From assembly GCA_016302965.1 (NCBI GenBank), contig JAEDMP010000069.1:1-13037 (forward strand): a stretch of DNA of 13,037 nucleotides, in the 5' to 3' direction. Positions 1-7,500 of the stretch are shown here, one piece after another. The DNA is from Bacteroidaceae bacterium (GTDB lineage Bacteria; Bacteroidota; Bacteroidia; Bacteroidales; Bacteroidaceae). Every line of letters begins with the position of its first letter. The first letter of the stretch is position 1. Under the pieces are notes generated by a model. The model was not told the DNA's origin and did no database searches. It worked only from the letters and a program-made list of their open reading frames with translations. The position numbers and the translations under genes were made by a program.

Positions 1-80
1 CCATGAAATCAGCAGGCATCGGTGAGGAACAGATAGCAGCAATGACCAAAATAAGTATCGAAGAAATAAGACGACTATAG
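1..80 (+). CDS. C-terminal end of an upstream gene, possibly Rpn-family nuclease
   Basis: An open frame runs in from the left edge (codons in phase with position 3) and stops at TAG 78-80. The visible tail contains IGEEQIAAMTKISIEEIRRL. The pattern of a small helix, then 'E-x-I-A-x-x-T-x-x-S-x-E-E-I-x-x-L' at the very end, resembles the C-terminus of Rpn/YhgA-like PD-(D/E)XK nucleases (annotated as recombination-promoting nuclease or putative transposase), which are common in Bacteroidales. No catalytic part is visible, so the family is a guess from about 25 residues. It could equally be the end of another helical protein. Confidence 0.45.
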   Translation, partial: MKSAGIGEEQIAAMTKISIEEIRRL

Positions 81-86
81 TCCGTT

Positions 87-113
87 TATCAAGACAGACT
101 CTATCAAGACAGA
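87..113. repeat. 12-bp direct repeat, period 15
   Basis: TATCAAGACAGA occurs at 87-98 and again exactly at 102-113, separated by three bases. It lies in the 170-bp gap between the upstream gene end and the permease. Its role is unknown. It could be a pair of protein-binding half-sites or a small duplication. Confidence 0.6.
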
Positions 114-117
114 ATGG

Positions 118-139
118 TCCTCTGCCCATGGCAGGAGGA
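118..139. other. Hairpin downstream of the partial gene
   Basis: TCCTCTGCC (118-126) pairs with GGCAGGAGGA (130-139), giving nine base pairs with one bulged G and a three-base CAT loop. No T-run follows, so it is not a canonical intrinsic terminator. It may still end or stabilise the upstream transcript. Confidence 0.3.
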
Positions 140-142
140 TGA

Positions 143-157
143 GTGAAATCGTTTCAC
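143..157. promoter_or_regulatory. Palindrome resembling a LacI-family operator
   Basis: GTGAAA-TCG-TTTCAC is a perfect 6+6 inverted repeat around a three-base centre. The TGAAA..CG..TTTCA shape resembles operators of LacI/GalR regulators, although those usually have an even-length centre. It lies about 60 bp upstream of the permease -33 element, so it could be an operator or simply a small hairpin. No regulator gene is in the window. Confidence 0.25.
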
Positions 158-214
158 GATGTTGGGACGTGGCATGAAAAAGGTTCGCAAAAATAACTAA
201 TAATCAATAAATCG

Positions 215-246
215 CTTGCACCGCGGCAAAGTTTTTTTTATCTTTG
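215..246 (+). promoter_or_regulatory. Bacteroidota-type promoter for the permease
   Basis: TATCTTTG at 239-246 is an exact match to the Bacteroidota -7 consensus TAnnTTTG. CTTG at 215-218, twenty bases upstream, is an imperfect -33 TTTG element. The -7 box ends only four bases before the ATG at 251, so the transcript would start at or next to the start codon. Confidence 0.55.
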
Positions 247-250
247 CCTC

Positions 251-2077
251 ATGACACTGACCATCATCATTCTTTTCATTACCGTGGCGATGTTTGTCGC
301 CGGAAGGCTCAGGGCAGACATCGTGGCTCTGGGATCATTAGTGGTGCTGCTGCTCTGCGGCATACTCACCCCAGCAGAGGCATTGGCCGGATTCTCCAAT
401 CCCGTGGTGGTGATGATGGTAGGACTGTTTATTGTGGGTGGAGCTATCTTGCAGACGGGACTGGCCAAGGCGGCCAGCCAACGGATGATGCATCTGGCCA
501 AAGGCAACGACACCCTGCTTTTCTTGCTCGTCATACTCGTGACCGCCTTTGTCGGGGCTTTCGTCAGCAATACAGGTACAGTGGCACTGATGATGCCCAT
601 CGTTGTAGCGATGGCTGCCGAATCGCGCAAAAGTGCATCTACCCTGCTCATGCCCTTAGCCTTCGCCAGCAGCATGGGCGGTATGCTCACGCTCATCGGC
701 ACACCACCCAATCTCGTCATCGACGCTGCCCTGCGTGAGCACGGACATGAAGGACTGTCATTCTTCTCCTTCCTGCCTGTGGGTGCCATCTGTCTTGCCG
801 TGGGCATCACGGTGATGCTACCGCTCAGCAGGATATTCCTGAAAAAGAAAGCGACGGGCAGCAAGGGCAACAGGGGGAAGACGCTTGACGAACTGGTAAC
901 GGAATATAGGTTGGCAGGCGACATGACGGCCTACAGGGTAGATGCCCGCAGCCTGATTGCAGGAAAGACCGTGGCACAGCTCAACCTGCGTGCCGACTAT
1001 GGCATCAACGTCATCGAGATACGCAAGGAGACTTCGCGCCACCATGGTCTCATCCGCAACGTCACTCAGTCGCTGCCCACACAAGAAACGACCATCGAGC
1101 CCGACGATATCATCTATCTGCAAGGTAAGGAAGACGACGTACAGGCTTTCACATCGACTGCCAGTCTGCACCCGGAAGACATCGCGGGCATCAACTTCTA
1201 TGACATCGGCATAGCCGAGATTGTGGTCATGCCAGAGTCAAAGTTGGTCGGACAGAAACTCAGCGAATCCCGATTCCGCGAACACTATCATGTGAACGTG
1301 CTCGGGGTGAAGCGCAGCAGTGAATATATCACCGCCAATCTGCCCGCCACCCGACTCAAGGCGGGTGACACACTGCTCATACAAGGCACCTGGGAGCACA
1401 TCATGGAAATAGACAAGGAGGAAGACGACTGGCTACTCATCGGACAGCCACGCGAGATGGCCGAGAAGGTGACACTCGACTACAAGGCTCCGCTTGCAGC
1501 GGCCATCATGCTGGCGATGGTGGTGGTGATGGCGATTGATGCCATCCCCATTGCTCCCGTGACGGCTGTGATGACGGCAGGAGTACTGATGGTGGTGTGC
1601 GGCTGTTTCCGCAGTGTGGACGCTGCCTACAAGACCATCAACTGGGAGAGCATCATGCTCATAGCCGCCATGATGCCCATGGCCACGGCACTGGAGAAGA
1701 CGGGGGTCTCCTCGTTTGTCAGCCATACACTTGCGGCCTCGCTCGGCACAATGGGGCCCATGGCCTTGCTCTGCGGCATCTACTTTACCACCTCACTACT
1801 AACGATGTTCATCAGCAACACTGCCACAGCCGTACTGATGGCTCCAATAGCCATGAGTGCCTCGGCCGAACTGGGCGTGAGCCCCCTGCCCATGCTCTTT
1901 GCTGTCACGCTCGGAGCCAGCATGTGCTTTGCCTCGCCTTTCTCCACACCGCCCAACGCCCTTGTGATGCACGCCGGCAACTACAGTTTCAAGGATTATG
2001 TCAAGGTGGGGTTGCCCCTGCAAATCATCATGGGCGTAGTGATGACCATCGTGCTGCCTCTGCTCTTCCCATTCTGA
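251..2077 (+). CDS. SLC13-family permease with two internal RCK_C domains
   Basis: This is an inner-membrane anion or carboxylate transporter of the SLC13/DASS type, 608 aa. Two homologous membrane halves (about residues 1-200 and 410-608) each carry the family's S-N-T motif (S106-N107-T108 and S522-N523-T524) and a following T-P-P-N loop (G150-TPPN and S565-TPPN). Between the halves lies a soluble region of about 200 residues that looks like two TrkA-C (RCK_C) domains (about 220-300 and 315-388). Such domains usually bind small ligands and are thought to regulate transport. The substrate cannot be read from sequence; sulfate, dicarboxylates or citrate are all possible. The ATG at 251 is preferred because the next Met (residue 14) would cut into the first membrane helix. 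The gene ends with TGA, and the following gap is AT-rich. It appears to be a single transcription unit. Confidence 0.88.
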   Translation: MTLTIIILFITVAMFVAGRLRADIVALGSLVVLLLCGILTPAEALAGFSNPVVVMMVGLFIVGGAILQTGLAKAASQRMMHLAKGNDTLLFLLVILVTAFVGAFVSNTGTVALMMPIVVAMAAESRKSASTLLMPLAFASSMGGMLTLIGTPPNLVIDAALREHGHEGLSFFSFLPVGAICLAVGITVMLPLSRIFLKKKATGSKGNRGKTLDELVTEYRLAGDMTAYRVDARSLIAGKTVAQLNLRADYGINVIEIRKETSRHHGLIRNVTQSLPTQETTIEPDDIIYLQGKEDDVQAFTSTASLHPEDIAGINFYDIGIAEIVVMPESKLVGQKLSESRFREHYHVNVLGVKRSSEYITANLPATRLKAGDTLLIQGTWEHIMEIDKEEDDWLLIGQPREMAEKVTLDYKAPLAAAIMLAMVVVMAIDAIPIAPVTAVMTAGVLMVVCGCFRSVDAAYKTINWESIMLIAAMMPMATALEKTGVSSFVSHTLAASLGTMGPMALLCGIYFTTSLLTMFISNTATAVLMAPIAMSASAELGVSPLPMLFAVTLGASMCFASPFSTPPNALVMHAGNYSFKDYVKVGLPLQIIMGVVMTIVLPLLFPF

Positions 2078-2197
2078 AAACAAATCAGAAATGACACATT
2101 GACCTGCCAAAACAGACAAGAATCATGACAAGAATGGAGGAAAGGAGGCTCAAATTAACAAAGCGTAACTTAAAGATTTTATTTTTTCCGGAAAACG

Positions 2198-2229
2198 TTT
2201 GGAACGTATCGGATATTTGTTTATATTTG
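2198..2229 (+). promoter_or_regulatory. Bacteroidota-type promoter for glutamate dehydrogenase
   Basis: TTTG at 2198-2201 and TATATTTG at 2222-2229 match the -33 and -7 elements with a 20-bp spacer. This is the best promoter in the window. It predicts a transcript start near 2235 and an AT-rich leader of about 65 nt before the ATG at 2300. No clear terminator for the upstream permease is seen between 2078 and this promoter. Confidence 0.7.
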
Positions 2230-2299
2230 CCATGTCATTCTAACAAAGTGACAATGCAAGCAAGTTTAACTTAAATATTGACCTTATATTTTATAGACT

Positions 2300-3637
2300 A
2301 TGGAAGTAGAGAAAATCATGCAAGAGTTGGAGCGCAAGCATCCGGGTGAATTGGAATACTTGCAGGCTGTCAGAGAAGTGCTCATCTCAGTAAAGGATGT
2401 ATACAACCAGCATCCCGAGTTTGAGAAGGCAAAGATTATCGAGCGCATCGTGGAGCCCGAACGTATCGTCACCTTCCGTGTACCCTGGGTAGATGACAAA
2501 GGAGAAATCCATGTCAACATCGGCTATCGGGTGCAGTTCAACAGCGCCATCGGCCCCTACAAGGGAGGATTGCGTTTCCACCCCTCTGTCAACTTGTCCA
2601 TCCTGAAGTTCCTCGGATTCGAACAGACCTTCAAGAATGCACTGACCACGCTGCCCATGGGCGGCGGCAAAGGCGGTTCCGATTTCTCCATCCGCGGACG
2701 CTCCGACAATGAGGTGATGCGTTTCTGCCAGGCATTCATGACAGAGCTCTATCGCGTGATTGGCCCCGAAGAGGATATACCTGCAGGCGACATCGGCGTA
2801 GGTGCCAGAGAAATCGGCTATCTGTTTGGCATGTACAAGAAACTTACCCATACATGGAACGGTGTGCTCACAGGAAAGGGCCTGGAATGGGGCGGCTCAC
2901 GCATACGTCCCGAGGCCACAGGTTATGGCGCTCTCTACTTCGTGAACGAAATGCTGCAAACACACGGGCATGACATCAAGGGCAAGACTGTGGCTATCAG
3001 CGGATTCGGAAATGTGGCATGGGGAGCAGCCAAAAAGGCTACCGAACTGGGGGCCAAAGTGATTACCATCTCAGGACCCGACGGATATATCTATGACCCC
3101 GAAGGACTCAACGACGAAAAGATTGAATACATGCTTGAACTGCGCGCATCAGGCAACGATGTATGTGCCCCATACGCCGAAGAGTTCCCCGAAGCCAAGT
3201 TCATCGCAGGCAAGAAGCCATGGGAGGTGAAATGCGACATCGCACTGCCATGCGCCACCCAAAACGAGCTCAACGGTGAGGATGCCGACATGCTGCTTGC
3301 CAACCATCCTATCTGTGTGGCTGAAGTGTCGAACATGGGATGTACAGCCGAAGCGGCCGAGAAATTCGTGGCTGCCGGACAACTCTTCGCTCCCGGCAAG
3401 GCGGTCAACGCAGGCGGCGTAGCCACCTCTGGACTGGAGATGACACAAAACGCCATCCGACTGAGCTGGAGCGAAAAGGAAGTGGACGAGAAACTGCATC
3501 AGATTATGCACAACATCCACGAGCAGTGCGTGAAGTACGGACGTCAGCCCAATGGGTATGTCGACTACGTGAAAGGCGCCAACATCGCCGGATTCATGAA
3601 GGTTGCCAACGCCATGATGGCACAGGGCATCGTATAA
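2300..3637 (+). CDS. gdhA: Glutamate dehydrogenase, hexameric 445-aa class
   Basis: A cytosolic enzyme interconverting 2-oxoglutarate plus ammonia and glutamate, central to nitrogen assimilation or glutamate catabolism. Length and motifs fit the small hexameric class: G-P-Y-K88-G-G substrate lysine, P-M-G-G-G-K124-G-G catalytic lysine and P-A-G-D164-I-G catalytic aspartate. The Rossmann motif G235-F-G-N-V follows. The strand after it reads I-S-G-P260-D261-G. F236, P260 and D261 match by alignment the residues known to favour NAD in the Clostridium symbiosum enzyme, whereas NADP enzymes such as E. coli GdhA have serines there. NAD or dual specificity is therefore possible, although automatic annotation would probably say NADP-specific. 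The start codon follows an AT-rich leader with no Shine-Dalgarno. The symbol gdhA is used for the family; gdhB may be the better name if it is NAD-linked. Confidence 0.95.
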   Translation: MEVEKIMQELERKHPGELEYLQAVREVLISVKDVYNQHPEFEKAKIIERIVEPERIVTFRVPWVDDKGEIHVNIGYRVQFNSAIGPYKGGLRFHPSVNLSILKFLGFEQTFKNALTTLPMGGGKGGSDFSIRGRSDNEVMRFCQAFMTELYRVIGPEEDIPAGDIGVGAREIGYLFGMYKKLTHTWNGVLTGKGLEWGGSRIRPEATGYGALYFVNEMLQTHGHDIKGKTVAISGFGNVAWGAAKKATELGAKVITISGPDGYIYDPEGLNDEKIEYMLELRASGNDVCAPYAEEFPEAKFIAGKKPWEVKCDIALPCATQNELNGEDADMLLANHPICVAEVSNMGCTAEAAEKFVAAGQLFAPGKAVNAGGVATSGLEMTQNAIRLSWSEKEVDEKLHQIMHNIHEQCVKYGRQPNGYVDYVKGANIAGFMKVANAMMAQGIV

Positions 3638-3655
3638 ACAATCACCTATTTTTAT

Positions 3656-3692
3656 GGAGAGAAGGAAGGGAGATCATCCCAACCCTCTCTCC
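3656..3692 (+). terminator. Imperfect hairpin after glutamate dehydrogenase
   Basis: 3656-3671 (GGAGAGAAGGAAGGGA) can pair with 3677-3692 with three mismatches around a five-base loop, and the outer seven pairs are perfect. Only TT follows, so as an intrinsic terminator it is weak. It sits 13 bp before the rlpA ATG. It may attenuate read-through into rlpA, or protect the 3' end of the dehydrogenase transcript. Confidence 0.35.
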
Positions 3693-3705
3693 TTAAGCAC
3701 AAAGA

Positions 3706-4527
3706 ATGACGCAAGCGAAAAGAAACAGTAACCACTATCTCATAACGGCTCAATACAAGAGCCCACGACATCAGAAAAACAACGGCGGCAAACGATGTTT
3801 GCTGCTCGTTGCGGTATGGCTATGTTCTTCGATCCTGTTGTCCATGCTCTCGTCTGACTCATGCAACTATGCTGCCATGGCTCAGGTGCAGGAGGGAAAG
3901 GCTACCTTCTATTCCAAAAAAGCGACGGGTCAGAGGACAAGCAGTGGCGAACGCCTACATCACGATAGTCTCACCTGTGCCCACCGCTCTTTCCCCTTTG
4001 GCACGATGCTGAGGGTAACCAACCCCAGCAACGGCAAACATGTTGTGGTAAAGGTGACCGACCGCGGACCCTTTGTGAAAGGGCGCATCATCGACCTCTC
4101 CTGGAGAGCCGCCAAAGAACTCGACATCCTCAGCAGAGGGGTGGCGATGGTACTCGTAGAGCCGGAGAATACAACCATTGTGCCTTTCAAACAAAAGAAC
4201 CTCAACCCGCTGCCCGAACTCGACTTTGAAAGTACCGAGGAAGCTTATCCGCTACGGCCGGCATGGCAGGCAACCGATGACGATTTGCCCGCCGATGCTG
4301 ACAAGAAGCACAAAGAGGAAGAAAAAGCCAAAATGGAGCAAGGTAAGGCAGAAGAGAATGCCAAGGCAGAGCAAGGCAAGACGGCTGAAAAGGCTAAGGT
4401 GGAGCAGGGCAAGCAAAAGGAAATGACGGTAACCCAGGCAACCCCGGAGACCAAACAGAAGGAACCCAACAAAAAGGAGAAGAAGAAAAAATCACAAACC
4501 AGAAAGAAAACAAGCAAGAAGAAATAA
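3706..4527 (+). CDS. rlpA: RlpA-like septal ring lytic transglycosylase family protein, Lys-rich tail
   Basis: A 273-aa exported protein. A basic N-terminus of about 30 residues leads to a hydrophobic stretch (about 31-50) and a plausible signal peptidase site at A-M-A|Q60. Residues 62-152 form the double-psi beta-barrel (RlpA/DPBB), with the family landmarks T-S-S-G-E82-R, A-H93-R, F-G-T and T-D119-R-G-P-F followed by R-I-I-D-L-S. Family members bind or cut peptidoglycan at the division site. The usual C-terminal SPOR domain is absent. In its place is a charged tail (about 195-273) with three 11-residue repeats and a lysine-rich end. At the position of Pseudomonas RlpA D123 there is His85, so lytic activity is uncertain. 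The gene lies 68 bp after glutamate dehydrogenase with no good -7 box between, so it may depend on read-through. It converges on the GH78 gene. Confidence 0.85.
   Translation: MTQAKRNSNHYLITAQYKSPRHQKNNGGKRCLLLVAVWLCSSILLSMLSSDSCNYAAMAQVQEGKATFYSKKATGQRTSSGERLHHDSLTCAHRSFPFGTMLRVTNPSNGKHVVVKVTDRGPFVKGRIIDLSWRAAKELDILSRGVAMVLVEPENTTIVPFKQKNLNPLPELDFESTEEAYPLRPAWQATDDDLPADADKKHKEEEKAKMEQGKAEENAKAEQGKTAEKAKVEQGKQKEMTVTQATPETKQKEPNKKEKKKKSQTRKKTSKKK
4327..4425 (+). repeat. Three 33-bp in-frame repeats in the rlpA tail
   Basis: Three consecutive 33-bp units encode AKMEQGKAEEN, AKAEQGKTAEK and AKVEQGKQKEM (residues 208-240). The A-K-x-E-Q-G-K core is conserved at the protein level while codons have diverged (GCC/GCT, CAA/CAG, GGT/GGC). 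This suggests an old duplication kept for its charged, probably helical or extended, linker character. Confidence 0.8.
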
Positions 4528-4550
4528 TGGTTCTTCTTGCTTGTTTTTTT
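4504..4550. terminator. Bidirectional intrinsic terminator shared by rlpA and the GH78 gene
   Basis: A perfect 17-bp stem (4507-4523 with 4531-4547) encloses a seven-base loop (4524-4530) and is followed on the + strand by a T-run to 4550. On the - strand the arm is followed by TTTTCTTT, so it can stop transcription both ways. The left arm is the coding sequence for the last lysine/serine codons of rlpA, and its TAA stop lies in the loop. The GH78 stop codon (4551-4549) overlaps the T-run. The two convergent genes are only 21 bp apart. Confidence 0.88.
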
Positions 4551-7500
4551 ATTCCAGACGTATCTGCTTATAAGCCACCCTTTGCCGACGCCACGTATAG
4601 ACAACATGGAGCGACCCGTCACGCCCCTGGATGATGGAGGGATAGGAATATTGGCTAATGGGGCTGTCTTCGAGCGTAAGCAGATGTTGCCAATGCCAAC
4701 CGTCATCGCTCACGGCGATACTCAAGGGGGTGCGCGGACCCTTGGGGGTGCCGGGAAGGGTCGAGAAATCATTATAGATGAGTACATGACGGCCATCACG
4801 AAGGGTGACGGCATCTGTGCCCGATTGATTGTTGGGCACATCGGTAAGCACTACCTTGCTCCAACTCTCTCCGCCGTCACTGCTGAAGGAAGTGGCCAGA
4901 CGCCCATTGCGCGTGCGGCACAAAACCTGAAGTCGGCCATCAGGATGACGAAGGATGGACGGCTGGATGCACTCGATGGGCTTGATTTCTGAGGGGTCGG
5001 AGGTGCGGGGAGCCAGCTCGGCATCTATCGGCCCCACATATTTCCACGATTTCGTAACCGGATTGTATATCTCGAAATGCAACTTCCAACCCTTGCTCTC
5101 CGTACTGGAGGCGCAAAGCAGACGGCCATCCACCCATTCGGGCTTGTTCTTCACCGGGCCAAGGAATCCCTGAGGCAGGTGTTCCTTCCGGCTCCAGGTC
5201 TTGCCGCCATCACGAGACTTGACTATCCATCCGGTCCAATCCCTTACCGACTTTCCTATTTTGAAGAAAAGCCATAACTCTCCGTCGGGCATCTCAAACA
5301 GAACGGGATTCCAGCAGGCCTTACGGTTGCTGGTGCTGTCGATTCCGGCGAAAAGGGCATCAGCCGTGCCAGGCACAAATACTCCGTCGGCTGCCAGGCG
5401 CGGGGTCTCCCATACATCGCTACCCTTGGGTTTGCGGCTGACATAGATGCACACCTCGGGATGACGCTCATAGAGGCCGCCAAAATAGGCTGCCACCAAA
5501 TCGCCCTTGCGCGTCTCCACAATGGTGGAGGCATGACACTGGGGGAAGGTGGTGGGAATATAGAGGAACTCATCCTTGACCACCATCGGGGAAACGGTGG
5601 GGATGGGACCCTGCAACTGGTGAACGCCCGAGGTGAGCTGACGGGTGGTCCCGTCGGGCAGACAGACCGTAGCGGAGGTGTTGCAAGGCAACTCCACCCG
5701 CCAATCGAAGTGCTGGAGCGTCTTGCGCCAACGGCTTTTCACCTCGCCATAGGGGGAATCCCAGGAGGCATCCACCCATTCGCAATCAGGCACGTCCCAC
5801 GAAGGAGACAAAACGAAATGACGGGAAGGGGGCCCGTCTGAGCCAGCCTCAAGTGAGGGACGTATGCCGCCCATCCGGGAGAAAGCCCAGGGAAGCAGGT
5901 CGCCAAGCAGCATCACATGATTGCCGCTGTTCATCTTGGGGTTGGCCTTGTCGCCATTCCACAGTTCCCAGATGGTGGTGGCTCCCTGTGTGGCCATATA
6001 TCCCCAGGAGGGATAGCTACGCTGGGTAGCTATCAGCCACGCCACATCGGCAAAACCTTGGTCGCAGAGGGTTGTGAGCAGCCAAGAGATGCCAATGACG
6101 CCGCTCGACAAATGTCCCTGATGACGGGTGATGATCGTGGTAACGAGGTTCTTGGCCACCTCCGTTCGCACACTGTCGGGTACCAAACCAAAGGCCAAAG
6201 GAAGGATGTTGGCGGTAGCGGTATTGTTGCCGTAAAAGACGCTGTCGGGATAAAGCACATGACCGGGAGCCTGGGAGGTGCCCCGGTGGACAACGAGGAA
6301 ATGTCGATTGAAATGGGCGGTCATCTCTTCATGACGCTTGCGCCACTCCTGGGATTCGGACGCTTGGTCGGCTATCGGGGCAAAACGTTCCATCAGCTGC
6401 ATCACACGGATGAGATAAGCGGTGGAGAGCAGACGACCGTCGGTCTTCCGCTGAGGGTCTTCACTGTGGATAAGTTCCAACTTCTCGGGCGGCATACACC
6501 AATCGCCGTATTTGTCGCGGGTGATGATGCCGTCACGCTGGTATTCGTCGGTGATATGGTTCACCCAACGGCGGATGCTGGCATACGACTGGCGGATGGG
6601 CTCCGCATCGCCATACTGATGATAGAGCATGTCGCAAATAAAGGGAAGGGCAGCCGGCCAGGTGACGTCATCGGAATAATAGTTCCAGAAGGAGGGTGCC
6701 ACATCGGGGATATTGCCATCAGAGCGTTGCGACTCACGGATGTCACGCATCCATTTGGCATAGAGGCGTTCATTGTCGAAAAGAAAACTCTCACCCAGCG
6801 CTCCAGCTGTGCGGTCGCCCAACCAGGGCTGACGCTCATTGCGCTGAGGACAGTCAACAGGCATGCCCTTGTAGTTGCTGCGGATGCCCCAATAGGCGTT
6901 TTGGATTACCCTGGTGAGCAAGGTATCGGAACAGGAGAAATGGCCCGTACGCTGCATCGGGTCGCCTACGGCATAGGCGACAATGGCTGACGGTGCCAGA
7001 CGGACAGGCCCAGACAGCTCTACATAGCGGAAACCATGGTAGACAAAGGAGGGGGTCCAATGGACTTGCTCACGGCCGTTGCAGATATAGATGTCTTCGG
7101 AACGGGCATCGCGGAGGTTGTCTGTATAAAGGTTGCCATCGGCTGTGAGTTTCTCGGCATAACGGATGCGGATGGTGTCGCCAGCCTTGCCGCAAGGTCG
7201 CACGCTGACCCAGCCGGCCATGTTCTGACCGAAATCCACGATATGGCGGGAGGAGGGCTGCGGATGACTGCCGACGGTCAAGGGGGTGATGCGAACGGCC
7301 TCTGACACTCGCTCGGATGTCATGTTGGGGGTCATCTGGGCGGTGAGCACACCATCGGGGATGGCGGCACGATCGGCCTGCATCCAGCCGGAGTCGTCAT
7401 AGTGGGGGCGGGTCCAGTCGCCAAGGTCTTTCCGGGCGTCATACTCCTCGCCGTCGTATTCATTGTTGGCACGAACGGGACCGTCGGCTGTCACCTTCCA

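Noticed and set aside
238..924. A 228-codon - strand open frame opposite the permease
   Set aside because: It is serine/threonine/alanine-rich of the kind made by antisense reading of membrane proteins, while the + strand carries clear SLC13 motifs.
2125..2274. A 49-codon + strand frame between the permease and glutamate dehydrogenase
   Set aside because: The glutamate dehydrogenase -33 and -7 elements lie within it, its composition is that of AT-rich non-coding DNA, and there is no homology I recognise.
4507..4547. The long perfect inverted repeat as a transposon end or attachment site
   Set aside because: A single short-loop stem with T-tracts at a convergent gene junction is fully explained as a bidirectional terminator, and no target duplication or transposase is present.
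5917..6990. A 357-codon + strand open frame opposite the GH78 catalytic region
   Set aside because: The - strand protein has clear GH78 motifs through this stretch. The + frame shows no recognisable motif, no promoter and no signal, so it is a shadow frame of a GC-rich gene.
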